Positions 44,556 to 53,536 are shown, counted from the first letter of the stretch. The stretch: 64,000 nucleotides of DNA from Methanarcanum sp963640855 (GCA_963640855.1 CAVIAJ010000005.1:34287-98286); one strand, 5' to 3'. Notes: generated by a model not told the origin, from the sequence alone. A program made the numbers and translations.

Positions 44556-45616
44556 TGTAACCCTCCATTGATTCTTACAATCTGTTCATACACTTCTTTG
44601 GTTGTGGGAATCATACCGCCTGTGCGTCCGAAGAATTCCACGGGCCTGCTGCATTCAATTGCGAGTTTTACGTCATCAACCATCTGACCCATGTTCATCT
44701 CGACATCGAGGAACACTTTCGCGTGTCCGGCATGCTTTTTGAAGACTTTCTTGGGGAAAGGCCAAAGTGTGATAGGTCTGAGCAATCCTACTTTGATTCC
44801 TTCCGCTCTTGCTTTGTCTACGGCAGATCTCGATACTCTTGAAGATGCCCCGTATGCCGTGATTATGATATCCGCATCGTCGCAGAGGTATTCTTCCGAC
44901 CTCTGTTCTTTCTCTTCGATTTCCTCATATCTTTTGAATCTCTCGATATTCAGATGCTCGAGTGTCGGAGGATCGGTGTTGAGCGAGTTGATAACGTTGT
45001 GCGGTCTCTTATTCTGATGTCCGCATGCAGCCCACTCTTTGCAGTCGTTTTTCGGTTCCTTCGGTTCCGGAAGAACGACGGGTTCCATCATCTGTCCGAG
45101 CATACCGTCGGAGAGAACCATCGTCGGAACTCTGTATTTGTCTCCGATGTCGAATGCATCCGAGATAAGGTCTACAGTCTCCTGCACAGTGGAAGGTGCC
45201 AGGATAATAAGACGGAAGTCTCCGTGACCTACCGATTTTGTAGCCTGATAATAATCGGACTGCGAGGGCTGAATTCCTCCCAATCCGGGACCTGCCCTCT
45301 GAACGTTGACAATAAGACAGGGAACATCGGATCCCGCAAGGTAGGAAATTCCTTCGGACATAAGACTCACACCCGGCGAGGATGTTGAAGTCATAGCTCT
45401 TACTCCGGAAGCTGCGGCACCGAGAACCATGTTGATCGATGCAACTTCGGATTCTCCCTGAAGGTAAACTCCTCCGATCTTGGGCATTCTTTTTGACATG
45501 TACGCCGCAACTTCCGTCTGAGGTGTAATCGGGTATCCGAAGAAGTGTCTGCATCCTGCGGCGATTGCCGCCTCTGCGATAGCTTCATTTCCTTTCATGA
45601 GAACTCTTTCGCTCAT
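44552..45616 (-). CDS. vorB: 2-oxoacid:ferredoxin oxidoreductase, alpha subunit, VorB-like
   Basis: A 354-residue alpha chain with KGNEAIAEAAIAAGCRHFFGYPITPQTE at the start, the GES glutamate motif (LQGESEVASINMV), TSTSSPG and the C-terminal domain with DVEMNMGQM. The sequence best recalls the 2-ketoisovalerate (VorB) branch, which favours branched-chain 2-oxoacids; 2-oxoglutarate (KorA) specificity is the alternative and cannot be excluded by reading. The start codon abuts the ferredoxin-subunit stop. Confidence 0.88.
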   Translation of the reverse strand: MSERVLMKGNEAIAEAAIAAGCRHFFGYPITPQTEVAAYMSKRMPKIGGVYLQGESEVASINMVLGAAASGVRAMTSTSSPGVSLMSEGISYLAGSDVPCLIVNVQRAGPGLGGIQPSQSDYYQATKSVGHGDFRLIILAPSTVQETVDLISDAFDIGDKYRVPTMVLSDGMLGQMMEPVVLPEPKEPKNDCKEWAACGHQNKRPHNVINSLNTDPPTLEHLNIERFKRYEEIEEKEQRSEEYLCDDADIIITAYGASSRVSRSAVDKARAEGIKVGLLRPITLWPFPKKVFKKHAGHAKVFLDVEMNMGQMVDDVKLAIECSRPVEFFGRTGGMIPTTKEVYEQIVRINGGLQ

Positions 45617-45826
45617 TTACTCAACCTCCACCCTTACGGCGACATCGGGGCACATCACCGTACACGATCCGCATCCCGTACACTGGGACTGATCGGTCAC
45701 GTGCGCAGGGTGATATCCTTTGTTGTTCGTCACCGACTTATCCAATGCGAGGATGCCTTTGGGACATGCGATGACGCACATCTCACATCCTTTACAGATG
45801 TCATTATCAACGATTACCTTCGGCAT
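45617..45826 (-). CDS. 2-oxoacid:ferredoxin oxidoreductase, 2[4Fe-4S] ferredoxin (delta) subunit
   Basis: A 69-residue polyferredoxin chain with two clusters: CKGCEMCVIACP (13-24) and CTGCGSCTVMCP, the second ending in a short acidic tail. It passes electrons between the ThDP subunit and soluble ferredoxin. It starts directly after the stop of the upstream ParA-like gene and ends directly before the alpha-subunit ATG, so there is no intergenic space. Confidence 0.93.
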   Translation of the reverse strand: MPKVIVDNDICKGCEMCVIACPKGILALDKSVTNNKGYHPAHVTDQSQCTGCGSCTVMCPDVAVRVEVE

Positions 45827-46504
45827 TTATTCATCTCCTCTCTCCCATGGGGCACCAATGAAGATATCAATCGGGTATACTTTCTCTTCTTTAATTATGG
45901 TATCCCCCAACGCCCTGGGTACTGCGGTCGTTACGATCGGGACACCCATGACGGCCGATGTACGCTCGGCGAATGTGTATGAATCCTTAACTGTGTCAAC
46001 GGTTGTCAGCTGTTTCAGATGCGAATTGTTGATCAAACCCGTGATTTTAAGATGACAGGTTTTCTCGATTTCATTCGAAATTTCAACGGCCTCTTCAGGG
46101 ATCGTCGTCAGCGATCTGTATCTGTTTATGACGCAGAACATATCATAGTCCGTCTCCGAGATTGTGTTGGAATACCTTGACAGAGTCATGGCGCCCACAT
46201 CGTCTCCTCCGACGTCTATGATAACACATTCGTCTTCGGCGATTGCGCTGTCGATTCCCGCAGGCAGTGCGGGAATGTCGACGTTTGTATTTGCATAAAC
46301 AGGTCCGAGAACGTGTATTCCTTCTTTCTTCAGCATCTCGGAATGATCTGCCGAACGGAAGTAGACATTGGCTGTGTCGAGATCGATCAACGTTACCTTC
46401 TTCCCTTCTCCCGCACACTGCAATGCGAGATTGAGGCATAGGTTCGTCTTTCCCGTGCCGTAATGTCCGCAGATGACGGTAACACGTTTCCTTATCGGAT
46501 TCAT
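45827..46504 (-). CDS. ParA/MinD-type P-loop ATPase in the oxidoreductase operon
   Basis: A 225-residue deviant Walker A ATPase (VICGHYGTGKTNLCLNLAL, residues about 9-27) with the DLDTANVYFRSADH switch and VIIDVGGDDVG as Walker B. It lacks partner ParB and plasmid context. It is the first gene of the oxidoreductase operon (zero gap to the ferredoxin gene). A role in cofactor or cluster insertion, or in sensing, is more likely than DNA partitioning; this is inference from context. Its substrate is unknown. Confidence 0.8.
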   Translation of the reverse strand: MNPIRKRVTVICGHYGTGKTNLCLNLALQCAGEGKKVTLIDLDTANVYFRSADHSEMLKKEGIHVLGPVYANTNVDIPALPAGIDSAIAEDECVIIDVGGDDVGAMTLSRYSNTISETDYDMFCVINRYRSLTTIPEEAVEISNEIEKTCHLKITGLINNSHLKQLTTVDTVKDSYTFAERTSAVMGVPIVTTAVPRALGDTIIKEEKVYPIDIFIGAPWERGDE

Positions 46505-46533
46505 CGGAATTCCTTGATGAGGAAATCCCTTTT

Positions 46534-46593
46534 TAACGTATGCTTACCGCATAACGGATACCGTATCCAGATAACGACTTACGTAACGTATCC
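46534..46593. promoter_or_regulatory. Cluster of inverted repeats in the divergent control region
   Basis: Three dyads lie in 60 bp between the divergent ParA-oxidoreductase operon and the XRE-cupin operon: TATGC-TTACC-GCATA (46539-46553), GGATAC-C-GTATCC (46556-46568) and TTACGTAA (46579-46586). AACGTAT also occurs twice as a direct repeat (46535-46541 and 46585-46591). These are good candidates for binding sites of the adjacent XRE-cupin regulator. Confidence 0.5.
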
Positions 46594-46640
46594 AATTATA
46601 CGATAGATTATTCTCTCACGTGTGCGCCCGTGCCCGCGTA

Positions 46641-46652
46641 AGCTTTTAATAG
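46641..46652 (+). promoter_or_regulatory. TATA-like box of the XRE-cupin operon
   Basis: GCTTTTAATAGG lies about 34 nt before the ATG at 46681, giving an expected start of transcription roughly 10 nt upstream of the start codon. Confidence 0.45.
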
Positions 46653-46680
46653 GATTTTATTGTCGAACTTTCCGACTACC

Positions 46681-47256
46681 ATGTACAACATCACGGAGAT
46701 TTCGGAGCGCATCGGAGCTATGCGCGATCTTTGCGGATACACGATTGAAGAGATGGCCGTTGCCACCGACTGCACAGTCGAGGAATACACCGAGTGCGAA
46801 GAGGGAAGGAAAGATTTCTCATTCACCTTCCTCTACAAATGTGCAGAAAAATTCGGCATCGATATGGTAGAGCTCCTCACAGGAGAAAATCCGCATCTCA
46901 CCGATTTCACAGTCGTTCACGACGGAAAAGGACTTCCCATTAAGAGACGTTCCGGATTCGATTACTTCCACCTTGCTTCATATTTCAAAGGCAAGATTTC
47001 CGAGCCTTTCCTCGTAAAAGCAGCTTACAGAGAAGAAGAACAGGACAGAGAAATCCACACATCCGTCCACGAGGGACAGGAATTTGATTATGTTCTCTCG
47101 GGAAGCCTGAGATTCACATACGACGGACACGAGGAGAACCTTATCGAAGGCGACTCTGTGTACTACGATTCGGGAAAGCCGCACGGAATGATAGCGACCA
47201 GTAAAGACGGATGCACATTCCTTGCGATCGTGATGAAAGAAGGTTCCAAGAAATGA
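46681..47256 (+). CDS. XRE-family regulator with C-terminal cupin sensor domain
   Basis: A 191-residue one-component regulator. Residues about 3-60 form a Cro/cI-type helix-turn-helix (SERIGAMRDLCGYTIEEMAVATDCTVEEY); residues about 110-190 form a cupin barrel (HEGQEFDYVLSGSLRFTYDGHEENLIEGDSVYYDSGKPHG) with the histidines and glutamate of the metal or ligand pocket. Such proteins control catabolic or acyl-CoA genes. It overlaps the first acyl-CoA synthetase by ATGA and probably controls both divergent operons. The ATG at 46681 is favoured over a TTG at 46660. Confidence 0.88.
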   Translation: MYNITEISERIGAMRDLCGYTIEEMAVATDCTVEEYTECEEGRKDFSFTFLYKCAEKFGIDMVELLTGENPHLTDFTVVHDGKGLPIKRRSGFDYFHLASYFKGKISEPFLVKAAYREEEQDREIHTSVHEGQEFDYVLSGSLRFTYDGHEENLIEGDSVYYDSGKPHGMIATSKDGCTFLAIVMKEGSKK

Positions 47257-48941
47257 CGAGAGACATCAACCTGAGGTACGTTGATGAGACCTTCGATTCG
47301 AACGGATTACTGAAGACATTCAGCGTACACTATCCTGACAATTTCAACTTCGGATACGATATCGTCGACGATATCGCGGTAAACGATCCGAACAGAAGGG
47401 CATTGGTCTGGTGCGACGACAGAGGTCACGAGAAGATCTTCACGTTCGCAGACATAAAGAGAATGTCCGACAAGACTGCAAACTACCTCACATCGAAAGG
47501 CGTGAAGAAAGGAGACATGGTTTTGGTTATTCTGAAACACAACTACCAGTTCTGGTATGTCTCCGTCGCACTGCACAAGATGGGCGCGGTTATGATTCCG
47601 GCGACATACATGCTTACGAAGCATGATATCGAGTACCGTATCAACTCCGCTTCCGTCAAAGCAGCTATCGTAACATCCGATGCACCGGCTTACAATGAAT
47701 TCCTGAAAGCGGAAAACATTCCCACACTGAAATTCAAAGCGATTACCAATGTAGAATGGAACGGTCCTGTGGAAGGATTTGACGATTTCGATAAGGGTGT
47801 GGAGGAAGCATCCGAGGATTGGAAGAAAGTCAACACGCACGTGCGTGATATGATGCTCATCTACTTCACATCCGGAACCTCCGGAAACCCAAAGATGGCC
47901 GTACACGATTATTCCTACCCGATCGGTCACATTCTTACGGCAAAGCATTGGCATTGCGTCGTACCCGACGGTCTTCACTGGTCCGTTGCGGAAACAGGAT
48001 GGGCAAAGAACGCATGGGGAAAACTCTACGGTCAGTGGATTATGGAAGCCGCAGTGTTCGTTTACGAATACGACGGAAGATTCGAACCCGAAACCGTTCT
48101 CAATCTTATCGAGAAATACAGGATTACGACATTCTGCTGTCCCCCGACAATGTTCAGGATGTACTGCAACGCGGGACTCGAAGGTCACGATCTGTCTTCA
48201 TTGGTTCACACCAACATTGCGGGAGAAGCATTGAATTCCGATACATTCGACAAATGGTATCAGGCAACAGGCCTGAAACTCATGGAAGGATTCGGACAGT
48301 CCGAATCCACCGTGATTGTCGGAAATCTCAGAGGAATGGAACCCAAGCCCGGATCCATGGGAAGGCCTTCTCCCCAGTACAAAGTGGACATCATCGATCA
48401 GAACGGAAAAAGCTGTCCGCCCGGTACCGTGGGAGAAATAGTGGTGGGAATAGAGCCCCACCCCGCAGGTATCTTCATCGGTTACTACCGCGACCGTATC
48501 AAAACAAGAGAAACATTGTTCGGAGGATTCCACCACACGGGAGATCTCGCATGGAAGGATGAAGACGGATACTATTGGTATGTGGGAAGAAACGACGATG
48601 TTATCAAATCCTCGGGTTACAGGATAAGTCCGTTCGAAATCGAAAGTGTTTTACTCAAACACCCGTGCTGTCTCGAATGCGCGGTTACCGCGGTGCCTGA
48701 CGAAGTCAGGGGACAGATCGTCAAAGCAAGTATCGTCCTCAGAGACGGATTCGAACCTTCGGACGAACTGAAGAAAGAATTACAGAACTTCGTTAAGCAC
48801 GAAACAGCCCCGTACAAATACCCCAGGGCGGTGGAGTTCGTTAAAGAATTACCCAAATCGGTCAGCGGAAAGATCAAACGCGTTGACATAAGAAACAGAG
48901 ACAAAGCCGAATTCGCAGAGAAGAGAGGTGAAAAGATATGA
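47253..48941 (+). CDS. Acyl-CoA synthetase, AMP-forming (copy 1)
   Basis: A 562-residue adenylate-forming enzyme that activates a carboxylic acid to its acyl-CoA with ATP. The P-loop YFTSGTSGNPK is at 204-214, EGFGQSES and YYWYVGRNDDVIKSSGY follow, and the catalytic lysine is in SGKIKRVDIR near the C-terminus. It resembles medium-chain/acetyl-CoA synthetase-like enzymes of anaerobes; substrate unknown. It is translationally coupled to the regulator (ATGA) and overlaps the next copy by 4 nt. Confidence 0.9.
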   Translation: MTRDINLRYVDETFDSNGLLKTFSVHYPDNFNFGYDIVDDIAVNDPNRRALVWCDDRGHEKIFTFADIKRMSDKTANYLTSKGVKKGDMVLVILKHNYQFWYVSVALHKMGAVMIPATYMLTKHDIEYRINSASVKAAIVTSDAPAYNEFLKAENIPTLKFKAITNVEWNGPVEGFDDFDKGVEEASEDWKKVNTHVRDMMLIYFTSGTSGNPKMAVHDYSYPIGHILTAKHWHCVVPDGLHWSVAETGWAKNAWGKLYGQWIMEAAVFVYEYDGRFEPETVLNLIEKYRITTFCCPPTMFRMYCNAGLEGHDLSSLVHTNIAGEALNSDTFDKWYQATGLKLMEGFGQSESTVIVGNLRGMEPKPGSMGRPSPQYKVDIIDQNGKSCPPGTVGEIVVGIEPHPAGIFIGYYRDRIKTRETLFGGFHHTGDLAWKDEDGYYWYVGRNDDVIKSSGYRISPFEIESVLLKHPCCLECAVTAVPDEVRGQIVKASIVLRDGFEPSDELKKELQNFVKHETAPYKYPRAVEFVKELPKSVSGKIKRVDIRNRDKAEFAEKRGEKI

Positions 48942-50587
48942 CGGGCATCAACCTTCGTTACGTTGATGAGGAATATGATGCAGACGGCATCATCTCCGAA
49001 TACAAACTGAAATACCCGGAGAACTACAACTTCGGATACGATATCATAGATGAAATTGCGGCGGCGGAACCCGACAGACCGGCAATGGTCTGGTGCAACC
49101 CCGCCGGAGAGGAAAGAAAATTCACCTTCGGAGACATCAGCAGACTGTCGAACAAAGCCGCAAATTACTTCAGATCGCTGGGAATCAAAAAAGGCGATGC
49201 AGTCCTCGTAATTCTGAAACGTCACTATCAGTTCTGGTATGTTTCCGTTGCATTACACAAATTGGGAGCGGTTATGGTTCCTGCGACATTCATGCTCACG
49301 AAACGTGACATCGAATACCGCGTACGTTCCGCATCGATTAAAGCGGCAATATGCACACTCGAAAGCGGTGTGTGTGAAGCGATCGATGCATCCGAAGACA
49401 TTCCTTCCCTTGAAATCAAAATGACCGTCAACGGTCCGAGGGACGGATGGAAATACTTCGACGGTGAGATGGAATCCTTCCCCGACACAATGGAGAGAGT
49501 GGAAACATCTGCGAAAGAGCCTATGCTTATGTATTTCTCTTCGGGAACATCCGGTTACCCGAAGATGGTTCTTCACGATCATCTGTACTCTTTGGCGCAC
49601 CTTTTCACTGCAAAGCACTGGCAGAATGTGGATCCCGAAGGAATACACTTTACCATAGCCGATACAGGCTGGGGTAAAGCGGTATGGGGTAAACTCTACG
49701 GTCAGTGGATAATGGAAGCCGCCGTATTCGTTTACGACTTCGAGAAATTCGACGCAGACGACATCATGAACATCATAACAAAATACAGAATAACATCGCT
49801 CTGCTGTCCTCCCACGATGTTCAGAATGTTCTTCAACGCAGGCGTGGATAAACACGACTTGTCTTCACTGAAATACTGCTGCATTGCAGGAGAAGCACTG
49901 AATCCCGATATTTTCTACAACTGGGAAAAATCCACAGGCCTGAAGCTCATGGAAGGATTCGGTCAGACGGAAACAACCTGTACAATCTGCAACGTACGCG
50001 GAATGAAACCAAAGCCCGGTTCAATGGGTAAACCTTCCGCGCAGTATCACGTGATAATCGCAGATTCCGAGGGCAATCAGTGTCCTCCCGGTCAGACAGG
50101 CGAAATTCTCATTGAATACGGAGATCCGAGTCCTCCGGGAATCATGAAAGGATACTACCGCAACGAAGAAAAAACTGCTGCGGCAATCCACGACGGTTGG
50201 TTCCACACAGGCGATGTTGCGTGGATGGACGAAGACGGATACTATTGGTTCGTCGGCCGTATGGACGATGTTATCAAATCCTCGGGTTACAAGATCAGTC
50301 CCTTCGAGATTGAAAGTGTTCTCGTTACACATCCCGCCGTGCTTGAGTGCGCTATCACAGGCGTACCCGACCCTGTCAGAGGACAGATCGTAAAAGCTAC
50401 GGTTGTTCTCAGAGACGGATACGAAGCATCGGACGAACTCAGGAAAGAACTTCAGAACTTCGTCAAACGCGAAACCGCACCGTACAAATACCCCAGGGCA
50501 TTGGAATTCGTAAAAGAACTGCCGAAGACTGTCAACGGTAAGATTATGCGTGCGGCAATCAGAAAGGAGGATGAGAAACATGACTGA
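48938..50587 (+). CDS. Acyl-CoA synthetase, AMP-forming (copy 2, tandem paralogue)
   Basis: A 549-residue paralogue of the preceding gene; long blocks are shared (RHYQFWYVSVALHK, KLYGQWIMEAAVFVY, DDVIKSSGYKISPFEIESV), so the pair arose by tandem duplication. The P-loop is YFSSGTSGYPK and the catalytic lysine lies in NGKIMRAAIR. Differences in the mid-protein pocket region suggest different acids. AGGTG lies about 8 nt before its ATG. It overlaps the ACT-hydrolase gene by 8 nt. Confidence 0.9.
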   Translation: MTGINLRYVDEEYDADGIISEYKLKYPENYNFGYDIIDEIAAAEPDRPAMVWCNPAGEERKFTFGDISRLSNKAANYFRSLGIKKGDAVLVILKRHYQFWYVSVALHKLGAVMVPATFMLTKRDIEYRVRSASIKAAICTLESGVCEAIDASEDIPSLEIKMTVNGPRDGWKYFDGEMESFPDTMERVETSAKEPMLMYFSSGTSGYPKMVLHDHLYSLAHLFTAKHWQNVDPEGIHFTIADTGWGKAVWGKLYGQWIMEAAVFVYDFEKFDADDIMNIITKYRITSLCCPPTMFRMFFNAGVDKHDLSSLKYCCIAGEALNPDIFYNWEKSTGLKLMEGFGQTETTCTICNVRGMKPKPGSMGKPSAQYHVIIADSEGNQCPPGQTGEILIEYGDPSPPGIMKGYYRNEEKTAAAIHDGWFHTGDVAWMDEDGYYWFVGRMDDVIKSSGYKISPFEIESVLVTHPAVLECAITGVPDPVRGQIVKATVVLRDGYEASDELRKELQNFVKRETAPYKYPRALEFVKELPKTVNGKIMRAAIRKEDEKHD

Positions 50588-52010
50588 TAAGATTCTCCGT
50601 ACGTTTACCACCCGCACTCCCGATAAACCGGGTGCGTTCATGCTTGCGTGTAAAGTAATCATGAACCACGACGGTAACATCGTACGTGTAAGTTTCAACA
50701 AAGGTGTGAATCTCTTCATCGAAGTATGTGCGACAAGAGAACAGCTCGATGCAATCGACAGGGAACTCAGCGACATCTCATATGTAGATTACATGCCGAA
50801 AGAGCCTACGATTCTCGTCATGGATGTGAGAATCAAAGATCAGCCCGGTGCACTGTTCCCTGTGCTGAAGGTCATCGACAGATACGATGTGAACATCTCC
50901 TATCTGAACTCCAAAGCCGAGAACAGAGACTATCAGAACTTCAACATCGGTATGGAAGTCGAGAAACCCGAGATTTCCAAGAAAATCCTTGATGAAGTTG
51001 CTTCGATTTATCCGCTTGATGTGGTTTCCTACAACGGAAACTATCCCGATTTGGATAACACCGTGAACTACATCCGTCTCGCCAACAATGTTCAAAAACT
51101 GTTCAGTCTTAACGACGAAACGGTAATGAGATTCATCAGAGAGTCGCAGAAAGTGACCGATGTGATGAAGGAACACAGTCAGAATCCCAGAGAAGTGTTT
51201 GAAAGCATCAGACAGCTTGCGAACTTCATCGCTTTCCACAGAGATCTGAACTTCAAACCCAGGATCACCGAAATTCCTCTTACCGACGAGACAACGCTGC
51301 ATGTGATTGAACCTCCGTGCGGAAGCAACACATACGTACTGAGAAACAACGACAGCCTCATGTTTGTGGATTCGGGATTGGGAATATTCTCCGATGAAAT
51401 GATTACGGAACTCAGAGAGATGTTCCCGTGTTTCTTCAGTATGGAAAAGACAATGATTGCAACCCACGGAGATGTGGATCACAACGGATTGTTATCCGTT
51501 ATCGAAAACGCAAAGATTCTCATGACCGCAAAAACGAAGAAGATCCTCACAGGAAATTCCGATTCCGATGCAGACAACGTCTTTGCGGACTGTTTCGGAC
51601 GTCTGAGCAGAATCGTCAACGATTATGAAGATCCTAATCCCGATGCAATCGACATCCTCGGAAAGAACGTTCCCGAAGAACATGAGGATGTTCTCCTCAT
51701 CGATAAGCTGAAATTCGGAGATCTTGAATTCGAAGTCTACGAAGGAAACGGCGGACACATGAAGGGCGAGACAATCCTCTACTGCAGAAATCCGAAGATT
51801 CTGTTCACAGGAGATATTTACTCCAACATGAAGGAACTCTCCCCCGACAGAGCCGAATTCGAGACTGTAGCGCCGTTCCTCCTGAAGAACTCCTATTCCG
51901 ATTCAGAGAGACTGTCATCCGTACGTTCCGCAATCAGAAGACTGATCGATAAAGACGGAACGTCGGGAATGATTGTCTGCGGCGGACACGGAGCGGTGAA
52001 AAAGCTCTGA
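50580..52010 (+). CDS. Two ACT domains fused to a metallo-beta-lactamase-fold hydrolase
   Basis: A 476-residue fusion. ACT domain 1 (about 6-72, TRTPDKPGAF) and ACT domain 2 (about 76-150, RIKDQPGAL) are amino-acid sensing modules. A helical linker leads to a metallo-beta-lactamase fold from about 230, with THGDVDHNG (H296, D298, D300, H301), H393, D412 in FTGDIY and H470. The motif is H-x-D-x-D-H instead of H-x-H-x-D-H, closer to the H-x-E-x-D-H of di-iron flavodiiron proteins. GGAGG (50565-50569) precedes the ATG. Probably hydrolyses a product of the pathway, such as a thioester, under amino-acid control; this is inference. Confidence 0.85.
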   Translation: MTDKILRTFTTRTPDKPGAFMLACKVIMNHDGNIVRVSFNKGVNLFIEVCATREQLDAIDRELSDISYVDYMPKEPTILVMDVRIKDQPGALFPVLKVIDRYDVNISYLNSKAENRDYQNFNIGMEVEKPEISKKILDEVASIYPLDVVSYNGNYPDLDNTVNYIRLANNVQKLFSLNDETVMRFIRESQKVTDVMKEHSQNPREVFESIRQLANFIAFHRDLNFKPRITEIPLTDETTLHVIEPPCGSNTYVLRNNDSLMFVDSGLGIFSDEMITELREMFPCFFSMEKTMIATHGDVDHNGLLSVIENAKILMTAKTKKILTGNSDSDADNVFADCFGRLSRIVNDYEDPNPDAIDILGKNVPEEHEDVLLIDKLKFGDLEFEVYEGNGGHMKGETILYCRNPKILFTGDIYSNMKELSPDRAEFETVAPFLLKNSYSDSERLSSVRSAIRRLIDKDGTSGMIVCGGHGAVKKL

Positions 52011-52328
52011 TTATTCGACTTTGAATGAAACGTCGGACTTAAGGCAGAGGTCTCCGGCGATCTCTGCCGCCTTTATTACCGCAGAAGGTACAGGGCACGC
52101 AACATGCGGGAGTTTCTCTCCCGCCGCCCTGTAAATACAGTTGTCACAGAACGGTGTAGCTATTGCATCGAATAACGATACCGTTCCGAGATTCTTTCCG
52201 AATTCCCTTACGTTGGGGCATTCGCTTTTGATTTTGAATGTAATGTTCATTTCTTCGTCCATAGACGGTGTTACCACTGTCTTGAACCTGCATACGCCTG
52301 CATCCACTGTGATTGATGTGTCTGCCAT
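52011..52328 (-). CDS. Conserved cysteine-containing protein (DUF6951-like)
   Basis: A 105-residue soluble protein with six cysteines (13, 37, 61, 64, 78, 95). VDAGVCRFKT, IKSECPNVREF, the CDNC pair and HVACPVPSAVIKAAEIA recall a family of anaerobes that I remember as DUF6951; this was not checked. The conserved cysteines suggest metal binding. Function unknown. It abuts the ACT-hydrolase stop and lies 47 nt downstream of the radical SAM gene on the same strand, so it may belong to that transcript. Confidence 0.65.
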   Translation of the reverse strand: MADTSITVDAGVCRFKTVVTPSMDEEMNITFKIKSECPNVREFGKNLGTVSLFDAIATPFCDNCIYRAAGEKLPHVACPVPSAVIKAAEIAGDLCLKSDVSFKVE

Positions 52329-52375
52329 GATATCCTCTGAACTGCATTACGTGAATCGGAGGAATAAAAAGACTC

Positions 52376-53518
52376 TTACGGATCCTGCGGATTAATCAGT
52401 CTGTTGAGAATTGCATCCTTGATGAATCCGTTGTACCTGTTCATATCAGGCCTTTCCGCCATTATTGTGTCGACGGTTTCCTTGATGTGAGTGAATAATC
52501 CTTTGTAGATTCTGCAGGCGGAACCTCCGGGAGAATCGATTTTACCGTCTGCAAGAGCATCGACCGTACATCCTCCGTTGCAGTATCTGTAGATCTCACA
52601 CTCCGAACATTCCTTCCTTCTCTGAATCGACGGGACCAGAATATTTCTCATACCGTCGGAATCGAAGAGTTCCTCGATACTGTTCACTTCGTTGATATTT
52701 CCGAGACAGAATTCGGGAGGACATGCCTTACCGCAGGGATACACATCACCGTTGGGATAAACGCAGATCCATTTCATAAGACAGGATGCGTGGGGACAGT
52801 CCGATATGTTCGGGTAACCGTCCAACGCAGTCATAACATAAGGATAAAAAGGAAGTACGGGGATTTTCACCGAAGGATCTTCAATCCATTTGTCAAAGAT
52901 TTCGATCGCATTCTCGACATACTCATCGGGATCCAATTCCAAATCGGGATTGTCGCATGCGGTTCCCGACATCATCACGGGATTGAAGGAAAACGATGCT
53001 CCCATTCCTCTGAATTTTTCATAAATGGACATCATATCTCCGACGTTACCGCCGTGAATTGTGGAACTGATAAGGAACATATGGTTCTTGGAAACCATGT
53101 ATTCAACCAATCTGTCAATCTTCTTGATATCCATTCCGGGACGGAGTCCTTTCTCGAACCCTCCTTCATATGAAATACCCAAATTGACTCTGTTGTTCCT
53201 GCAGAATTCGACCAAACGTTTGTTGAGAAGCGTACCGTTGGTCTGAATTGTATTGTCACAGCCCTGAGGACCGTAATATTTCTTCTGCACGGTGAAAGCA
53301 GATTTGTAAAAACTTACGGGTGCGAGGAGAGGCTCTCCTCCGTGCCAAATGTACCTTGAGGAATCGAATCCTTCGTGTACCAATTTCACTGTCTTCTCGA
53401 ACGTTGCCGTACTCATCATACAGTCGGAACGGTCGGAGACACGGTGGTAGCAGTGTCTGCACTGTATGTTACAGTCAAGCGTAGGTTTGACTATGACTGT
53501 GAGAAACCGTCCCGCCAT
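52376..53518 (-). CDS. Radical SAM enzyme with SPASM domain
   Basis: A 380-residue maturase-type enzyme. The radical SAM cluster motif is C16-x3-C20-x2-C23 (LDCNIQCRHCYHR), GGEPLL follows at 60-65, and the C-terminal SPASM region has C252...G257...C262, C266, C271, C304-x2-C307-x5-C313-x3-C317 and C335, enough for two auxiliary clusters. Such enzymes modify peptides (sactipeptides, anaerobic sulfatases, quinohemoprotein cofactors). The ATG at 53518 is chosen over a GTG at 53524. A Cys-rich membrane peptide is encoded 18 nt upstream and is a candidate substrate. Confidence 0.88.
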   Translation of the reverse strand: MAGRFLTVIVKPTLDCNIQCRHCYHRVSDRSDCMMSTATFEKTVKLVHEGFDSSRYIWHGGEPLLAPVSFYKSAFTVQKKYYGPQGCDNTIQTNGTLLNKRLVEFCRNNRVNLGISYEGGFEKGLRPGMDIKKIDRLVEYMVSKNHMFLISSTIHGGNVGDMMSIYEKFRGMGASFSFNPVMMSGTACDNPDLELDPDEYVENAIEIFDKWIEDPSVKIPVLPFYPYVMTALDGYPNISDCPHASCLMKWICVYPNGDVYPCGKACPPEFCLGNINEVNSIEELFDSDGMRNILVPSIQRRKECSECEIYRYCNGGCTVDALADGKIDSPGGSACRIYKGLFTHIKETVDTIMAERPDMNRYNGFIKDAILNRLINPQDP

Positions 53519-53536
53519 GGACACATCCGGGCCGAC

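Noticed and set aside
45827..46504. Plasmid or chromosome partitioning ParA
   Set aside because: No ParB or centromere-like repeats; it is embedded in a metabolic operon.
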